DNA of 41,774 nt, taken from contig MU646528.1 of assembly GCA_026770585.1 (NCBI GenBank), positions 177,287 to 219,060 of the forward strand, given 5' to 3'. Under the pieces are notes generated by a model, which was not told the DNA's origin, searched no databases, and saw only the letters and a list, made by a program, of their open reading frames with translations. The stretch comes from Baffinella frigidus (taxonomy: Eukaryota; Cryptophyceae; Cryptomonadales; Baffinellaceae). Numbering within the stretch: position 1 is the first letter of the stretch; each line of letters starts with the position of its first letter. The translations under genes were made by a program, and so were the position numbers. Below, in pieces: positions 32,013-41,000 of the stretch.

Positions 32013-35000
32013 ATGCCTGAGCGCGAGGGCACGCCTCGTGCGTGGAGAGGGCTTGCACTGCTGCTCCTCGCCGTCGTCGTCGGGGCGGGCGAGAGCAGGG
32101 TGCGCGAGCTCACGAGCGACGACTTTTCAGCAGCCGTCGGACGGTCCCAGCATGTGCTGGTGCAGTTCTATGCGCCGTGGTGTGGACACTGCCGCGCGAT
32201 CGCGGGGGACTACGAGTGGCTGGCGGAGTTGTACGGGGATGCCGAGGACACACTCATCGTGAAGGTCGATGCTGACCGCCAGAAAATGCTGGCAAACGCT
32301 CACGAGATCGCGGGATATCCCACCATCAAGTTCTTTCCCAAGGGTGCCAGCACCGCCTCGGACGTTTACAACGGAGACCGCGCCGCCCAGAAAATGGTCC
32401 GCCTCCCCTCCGACCAGAAGCCGACCCGTCTTCTACCGCACTTTTCTCGACGCTCTTGTGCCCCTCAGCTGCAATCTCTGGCCAGCCATCCTCCCAAGAG
32501 GAGAGATATGATACACGGGTAAGGGTGTGGGACTCAGATGTTCCTTCCTGCACTCCAAAAGTACCACCCCGTAGCTGCAATCTCTGGCCAGCCATCCTCA
32601 TCACAAGAGCAGAGATACAAGGGTGTGGGACTGAGATCGAGCTCCTGTGGACAGGTGGCCTACCTCAATTCGGTGACTGGCAACAACGTATTGTACGACA
32701 CCCACCCCTCATTGCCCTGGCGGGCACCCTGCTGCATCCGCTCTTTTCATGGTTGCCTTGCAATCGGAAGGCGACGTCTAACTCTGTCCCAGTCTCATTC
32801 TTCCTCAGCAATTTGGTGAGCCCGGGCTCGTTTTCGCTCGAAAGTTGACGGATTGATACCGGAAACCCAGAGCGACAACTTGAGAATAGTTGGTGAACCC
32901 GATTGAGGCAGAGCTAGGAAGTTCAGGGCGGCATCGGCGTGGGTTGCTCTGCTCCCACCCCTAAAACCCACACCCTAAATTCTAAACCTCAACCCTAACT
33001 TCTGAGACCTAAACCCCACGCCCTGAACCCTGAACCCTAAACCATAAACCACAACCCCAAACCCCAAACCCCAAACCCCAAACCCCAAACCCTAAACCCT
33101 GAACCCTAGACCCTGAACCCTAAACCCTAAACCCTAATCCCTAAACCCTAGACTCTAACCCCCAAACCCCAAACCCAAAATCCTAGACCCTAGACCCCAG
33201 AACCTGAACCCTAAACCCAAAACCCCAAACCATAAACCATAAACCATAAACCCTAGACCCTGGACCCCAGACCCTAAACCCTAAACCCTAAGCCCTAAAC
33301 CTCTAACCCTGAACCCTAAACCCTAAACCCTAAACCATAAACCATAAACTAGACCCTAAACCATAAACCCTAAACCCTAAACCCTGAACCCCAAACCCTA
33401 AACCCCAAAACCCAAAACCCAAAACCCAAACCCCAAACCCAAAACCCCAAACTCTGGACCGTAAACCCTCAACCCTCAACCCTTAACCCTCAACCCTTGA
33501 CCCTGACCCCCAACCCCTACACCCTAACCCCTAAACCCTAGACCCTAGAACCCAGACCATCAACCCTAAGCCCTACGACCTAAACCTAAACCTAAACCCC
33601 AAACCCCAAACCCTCAACCCTAAACCCTAGACCCCAGACCCCAAACCCTAAACCCTAAACCCTAAACCCTAAACCCTGAACCCCAAACCCTAAACCAGAA
33701 CCCCAAACCCTAAACCCTAAACACTAAACACTAAACCCTAAACCCTAAACCCTAAACCCCAGATCCTAAACCCGAAACCCCAAACCCGAAACCCGAAACC
33801 CGAAACCCGAAACTCTAAACCATAAACCCGAAACTCTAAACCCCAAACCCCAAACCCCAAACCCCAAACCCCAAACCCTAAACCCTTAACCATATACCCT
33901 CTACCCTTAACCCAAACCCTAAACCCCGAACCCGAAACCCGAAATCCGAAACCTTAATTCCTAAACCCCCATCCCTAAACCTCAAACCCTAAACCCTACA
34001 CCCTAAAACCTGAACCAGGTTCAAGCCACAGTCGTCGGCAGTGGTGGAACTCGATGATGGCAACTTCGAAAGTGTGGTGAGCAAAAGTCATTTCCAGGAG
34101 CAAAGTCATTTTCATGAGCAAAAGTCATTTCCGTGTGGTGGGGCCAGGCTCTGTTGCAGTCTGTTTGATCTCACCAAGTTGGTGAGACCGTGCACTTTTC
34201 CGTTCCAAAATTGACGGATTTGTACCGCAGACCCAGCATGTCAACTTGAGAATAGTCGGTCAACCCAGGTGAGGCATGGCTAGGAGGCAACTTTGATGCT
34301 GTGGTGAGCAAAGTCATTTCCAGGAGCAAAGCCATTTCCTTGAGCAAAGTCCTTTCCATGAGCAAGTTCATTTTCAGTTGGAACCAGTGATTGATTCTGG
34401 GAGAAGGGTCCTTCTAGGGGCGCAAATCGGGGTTCTTGCTGCCATGTTATTGTCGAAATGGGCTCCGCGCGGAAAAAATCGAGGTCAGGTCAGCAACATT
34501 TTTTCAATTTTTTTGCCTTTTTGTGTCATCTTATGGGTGGGAGATGCTACTTTGAGATAAAAACCATGCCTAGGATAGCATGAAAGTCCATTTTTTGGAA
34601 ATCTTCTTGATTTCCTGACCTGACCTCGATTCCGCGCGAAGCCCATCTCGACAATACTACCCAGACTCCGTCACGTTAGGCTGAGAGAAAGCTACGTGGT
34701 CTCGAAGTCTTGAGGTTTGATTATTTCCCAAGTCATTTCCATTGGCCTTTTGTCTGAGAAACTCTCCAGACATCTGATTAATTCCTAAGTTATTTCCATG
34801 GGCCTTTTGCCCGAGAAACTCTCCTAAAGTGGCCATTTCTGTACCAAATAATAGAAAGAATCATACGACAATGTGAGCACGCGTAGAAATATCCCTCTAG
34901 AGGCGCACGGCGCGTTTGCCTGTCGCAGTTATTTTGGTCGCAGTTATTTATTTTTGTTGGTTGGGGGGCAGAGGGCAGTTTTGTAGGGAAGGGGGAAAGT

Positions 35001-38000
35001 GATGGCTCAGAACGAGAACGTTGAGGCGCATTCCCGGTCACACTTTTATCCGGGGAAATCTATTTTTCTTTCATTTGATGGCAATGAAAATTACTGCACA
35101 ATTCGCTCCTATTAGTAATATTAAAGCATTCGTGTAGTAATTTTCATTGGAATCAAATGAAAGAAAAACAGGTTTCCCCGGATAAACTTCGGAACACATA
35201 ATCATGGGAGCGTCTTCCTGAAAAGCAGAATCTCCGCTAAATTGAGACCGAGTTAATTCCAAGATGTTTTCTTCCCAGAACAGAGGGTGTCAGGGTAGTA
35301 ACATGGCAGCACCCCTGATTTTCAAAACCTTTAATCAGAGCCAAGCTCGGGACGAGCACATGAACCCTACATCCTAAACCCTAAACACTAAACACTAAAC
35401 ACTAAACACTAAACCTCATCCCTGATCCCTGAACCCAAACCCCTACACCGTGAACACGATACCCGAACCCCTAAACCCTAAACCCTAAACCCTAAACCCT
35501 ACGCCATACGCCCTAAGCCCAAACCCTTAAACCCTAAACCCTAAACCCTAAACCCTAAACCCCGAACCCAAACCCCTGCAGATGCTCGATGCAAAAAAAC
35601 ACGTACTCGTCCAGTTCTACGCGCCGTGCCACACGAGAACGCTAAAGGGGCCTATTTAAAACCTACGTGCTTTTAAAAGTGCGCATTTGTGTCCTGAAGT
35701 TTAATTTCCTCAAGGAAAGTTGACTTTTGATACGTGACTCTGCGAAAATTGCACAGTCAGGAGGTTACCTTACCTTATCCTGGTACAAATATTTACAACC
35801 CCACATGTAAATAGGATCCTCCAGCATTTTCGAGTGGTGGTGCAGGCACTGCAAGCGGCTAGCGATTCCCAGCGCTGCCTCACTCGGGTTGACCGACCAT
35901 CCTCAAGTTGTCATTCTGGGCGTTCGGTACAAACCTTATCTCAGAAAACGAGTTCTAAAACTCGTTTTCTTAAGTCAATTCCCCTGCAAATTCGTCAACT
36001 TATTCTTGACTCTCCGCATAAGTTGACAACTTTGTAGAGGAATTGACTTAAGAAAACGAGTTTTAGAACTCGTTTTCTGAGATAAAACCCGTCGACGTTG
36101 GGGCTGAAAAGATCCCGGGCGCACCGAATCGGTGAGCCCGAATAGACCGAGCCAGAGCTAGGCCTCGCATGGTGATACCGGTCCCATCACCTGATAGAGT
36201 TTATCTCAGATTTGGCTTGGCGCTCAAGTTATTTCGTATTTACATAGACTGAGGCAGGACGTCGCGTAGGGTTTCGACGCACAAAAAATACACGCCCCCG
36301 CGAGCACGAAACCCAACCCCTAAACCCTAAACCACTGTTGGTGCTCAATTCAAAAAAACACGCCTCCGTGAACACGAAACCCAACCCCTGAACCCTAAAC
36401 CCGTGTAGGTGCTCGATGCAAAAAAGCGCGCCTCCGTGAACACGAAACCCAACCCCTAAACCCCAAACCCTTGTAGGTGCTCGACGCAAAAATACACTCT
36501 TCCGTGAACACGAAACCCAACCCCTCAACCCCAAACCCCTGTAGGTTCTCGATGCAAAAAAGCACGTACTGGTTCAGTTCTACGCGCCGTGGTGCGGGCA
36601 CTGCAAGCGGCTAGCGCCCGCCTATGAGAAGGTGGCGAAGGCCTTTCGAAAAGAGGTGAGCGCCCCACCGTTCATTCGAGAATCCCACGACTCTAAACCT
36701 GGTAGGTGTGTTACTAAACCGGGTAGGTGTGTACCAGAATGTCCTCTGATTTGTCAACAGTTGTGGACTCTCGTGGATCCCAACACCCTGGGAGGTCAAA
36801 GTTCTCTTCACCGGCGCCCAACACCATGGCGGCATATGTTGGGGTCTACAGCAAGGGCCTGGATGGGCCGAATTTTCCGTCTCGGTGGGTCACCTCGTCG
36901 CGACAAGAAACCCTAAACCTTAAGTATCCACACCACGGCGTATAGAACTGCACCAGCACATTCTGCGACCGTCCGACGGCTGCCGAAAAGTCGTCGCTCG
37001 TGAGCTCGCGCACCCTGCTCTCGCCCGCCCCGACGACGACGGCAAGGAGCAGCAGTGCAAGCTCATCTCCACAAAAGTATTAATTGATTGCTTTTGGCGC
37101 AACGAAATTTACTACACAAACGCTCTACTATGATTTTTATGAGCAAATCGTGTAGTAATTTTCGTTGCCGAAAAGCAATTAATTAATACTTGTATGGAGA
37201 TTAAAGCCCTCTCCACGCACGAGGCGTGCCCTCGCGCTCCGGCATGCCTTGCGCCTTCCTTTAGGATCCCGCAGCGGGAAGGCGCAAGCACGACCGGATT
37301 CCGGTCGCGTCGGGATTTTTCAGTCAACCGAACGCACCGTCACCAGCGCGCTGATTTAGGATGGGTGGGACGACGGCGGTGCGGTGGGCGGTGCTGGTGT
37401 TGTGCGTGGCAGGGTTGGTAGCGGGCGTACGCGGGCAGTTGGAGCCCTTTGGACAGGTCCAGGACGACCACGCGCTCTCGTGTAGGACGTCCATTTGCTC
37501 TCGTGTAGGATGGCCATTTGCTCTCGTGTAGGACGACCATTTGCTCTCGTGTAGGACGGCCATTTGCTTTCGTGTAGGACGGCCGTTTTCTCTCGTGTAG
37601 GATGGTCACGCGCTCTCGTGCTTCGCCCTGGATTCTCAACCCAAAATCCCTGATCCTAGAAACACGCACTCCTTTCCTGGGTATCTAATCCTAAACCGCT
37701 TCCGAGCGAGAAGGGAACAGTCCATCTAAACGTAATCCATAGGCCCTACGGTAGGGACATAGGGGGTTCCTACGGAAAAGCCAAGGTCGATTTTCGACCT
37801 TGGCTTCTGATTTCATGCCAAACTCGCTCGGCAGCGGACTGGCCCTGGAAACACGCACTGCTTTCTCGGGCACGGGCCCTTAGAGGCTTAGCTGCGTCGT
37901 CGATTGCCGCTCGTTTTCTTTGCGGCCCTGAATAAATTTTATTTCAGATTTGGCTTGGCGTTTGAGCCATTTCGTTTTTTTCGGGCTTTAAAATACCAGA

Positions 38001-41000
38001 ATCTGTACCGGAAATCCTCTAGACAGACGTCTTGCGAAATATAATCTAGTAAGTGGCGCGATGAGTTCGCTGAGGCTCCTCAGCAGCGGGCGCGGGGTGG
38101 GTTCCAACATCATCCCGCCAGGCATTTAAATTCAATGCTCGAAATGTATACTTTTGGCGTCATGTTCTGGCTAAAGTGGCCAAATTGGCAGCTTCTGACG
38201 CCAAATGTATGCATTTCGAGCATTTGATTTACATGCCTGGCGGGATGAAATCCTGCGAGCAGGAATCGGTGGTGATTGCGGGGTGGGTTCCAACGCATCC
38301 CCCACGTGGAACAGCCCCGCCGGCAGGCTCTTGAGCGCCCGCGTGACCGGTCACGCGGACGCCGAAGCCAACTGTCCGAGGTGACTGCCTTGTCATGTCC
38401 CGAAACCCGAATCCTCCAGGTCCTCTCCATCATGATTGCGGGGTGGATTCCAACGCATCCCCCGAGAGCAGACAAGGGGGTTATGCACTTGTAAGAGTTG
38501 TGAAAACATGCATGGGCGGTTTCCAACGCACCCCCCCTGCGCAAGAGTGTAGGGCAGAGTGCCGTGTAGTAAAAATAGCCAGATGTGGCTATTTTGAAAA
38601 GTTCATAAGTCAACATTATCCGCCGAGAAAAATCGAAATTTCGGAAAGTTGGTACAAATTCCGTGTGAACTGACTTGTTTTCCCAGGTCCGTCTTACACT
38701 CTTGCGTGGCCGCGAGGTGGAGATGGCGGTTTGGATTCCAAGAAGTAGTCTGAGTGACTTTACATAAGTCCGGTAGCCTGTCGGGCCAGCCGGGGTGCGG
38801 GTGGGTTCCAACGCACATCCTGCGAGCAGGCATCGGTGGCGATGGCGGGGTGGCTCCGAGAGAGAGCGAGAGAGAGCGAGAGAGCGAGAGAGCGAGAGAG
38901 CGAGAGCGAGCGAGAGAGAGAGAAAGCGAGAGAGAGAAAAAGCGAGTGAGAGAAAGAGAGACAGAAAGCGAGACAGAGAGAGAGAGAGAGACAAACAGAC
39001 ATGCAGGCAGATTCCAACGCACTCCTCGCGAGCAGGGATCGGTTGTGATTGCGCGATACGACGCAGACCTGTTCAAGCCCTACGCGGAACGCTACAACGT
39101 GCAAGGGTGCGAACTGCCTCCTCCCCCCCCCCCCACACTTGCCTACGCCGAACGCTACAACGTGCAAGGGTGCGGACACCCCGACTCCCCGACACTCGTG
39201 ACACCTCCTAGCTCCGACCCAGTCTATTTGCGATCCCCAATTTGGTGGACCCGGGCTCTGTTCCGCCCCAAAGGTAACGGACGCTACAACGTGCAATGGT
39301 GCGCACTTCCCGCCTCCTAGCTGTGTGTCGCGGTCTATTTCGGCTCGTTTCCTCCCCAAAGTTAACGAATTTGTAGGCCTACTCAAGCCCTGCGCGGAAC
39401 GTTACAACGTGCAAGGGTGCGGACACCCCGACTCCCCGACACTCGTGACACCTCCTAGCTCTGACCCAGTCTATTTGCGATCACCAATTTGGTGATCCCG
39501 GTCTCTTTCCCGCTCTAAAGTTGACGGATTTGTACCGCACACACAGAATGTCAACTTAATGATAGTCGGTCAACCACAGTGAGGCAGAGCGACACCTCGC
39601 CGCGCGTGCAGCGCCCTAGGTTCGTCGCAGCGCAGAAAGGACAGCGGTACCGGATGGGCTGCGATGTTTAGGGTTTGGGGTTCAGGTGCACGCTGATGCC
39701 CCCTCCAGGCCGGACCTCTGTTGGTGGCTACTCTACTGTTCCTGCGGAAAGCGTGGGGGGGGGTGAGTGACGTCCCCCGCAGCCATCATATCAGCGCAGA
39801 GCTGATAACCTGATAAGTTCGCAGAGCCGATAACCTGATAAGTTAAGATATATGAGCTGATCTGAAGCTGATATCAAACCTGATAAGTCGCAGAGCTGAT
39901 AACCTGATGAGTTCCAGATATCTGAAGCTGATCTGAAGCTGATATCTTGGATGACCCTGATTTATCAGCGTCTGGCTCTGTTAAATCCGACCACTCTCCA
40001 GCTGACGACCCAACCCTACCTGTAGGTACCCTACAATCAAGTTCTTTGGGGTGGTGACCAGGGGGGGGGCACCCTCAACACCGCAGCCCGGTTTAGGGTG
40101 TAGGTGCAGGCTGGTGTCACCTCCAGGCCGGATCCTTGTTCGCGGCGTCCGTACTGTCCCGCAGTCATGTGAAAAGCTAACGCCAGTGAGGTACCTACAG
40201 CCTACGGATTGCCTACAGTAGGAGCCCCCCTCCCAGGACTTTTAAAGACATTTTTGTTTTAAACGTCGTAGGAGGAGGGGGGGTTCCTACCGTAGGCTAA
40301 GGGGTCCGCTGGCGTTAGCTTGTGGCATTAGCAGGACCGGAGAGAAAAAATGAGTGAGGCAAAAGGGAGCGAAAAAACGTTATGGGAGAATGAGTGACGT
40401 CCCCCATACCGGCAGGTATCCCACGATCAAGTTCTTTGGGGTGGAGACCAAGGGAGGGACGCCTTACGAAGGAGGGAGGTGAGCTGCTCCTCCGATTTCT
40501 AGCTCTGACTGAGTCGGGTTGACTGATCGTTTTCACGTCAAAACCTCCCTCCTTAGGAAGGAGGGAGGTGAGCTGCTCCTTGCCACACCAGAATGATCGA
40601 GGGAAACCGACGCCTTATCCACGTCAGATTCTACGTGGTTGACTTAAGTATTCAAGGGATTTCCCTTGAAAGATGTCAAAAGTGGATGTTTCGAGTGCCC
40701 TGGTGTGGTCGGTTTTCGGGTTTGGTGGTTAGGAACTAGGGTGTCGGAAGGGGTGGAGACCAAGGGGGGGACGCCTTACGAGGGAGGGAGGTGCGCTGCT
40801 CCTCTGCTGCTGTTTGCTAACCTCTGATGTTTCCTTTCCTCTGCTTTTTCCTAACCACATGGTGGACTACGAACCTTTCACCACAAGTCAACTTACCCAG
40901 GAGGTAGTCAACTTTAAGGATTTCCCAAAGAAAATTTGGTCACGTTACCGCTAAATCTAGGGGAACCGAAACCCTGGTAGCCCACCGTGTGGCCTCTGAT

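Larger units (their letters stand above)
36928..37650 (-). pseudogene. Inverted duplicate of the PDI / membrane-protein promoter with both 5' gene ends
   Basis: 36928-37062 is the reverse complement of PDI exon 1 (about 32045-32185, including the FYAPW codons). 37207-37360 is the reverse complement of the promoter and the PDI start. 37360-37480 repeats the start of the membrane-protein gene on the plus strand ([18 protein letters not shown]). The copy is interrupted at 37063-37206 by a palindromic element with CAACGAAA-type ends, by a short insertion TTGGAGCCCTTTGGA at about 37439-37453, and by a 23-bp minisatellite. It lies inside PDI intron 4 in opposite orientation to PDI. It lacks the rest of both genes, so it is non-coding as it stands. 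Confidence 0.88.
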
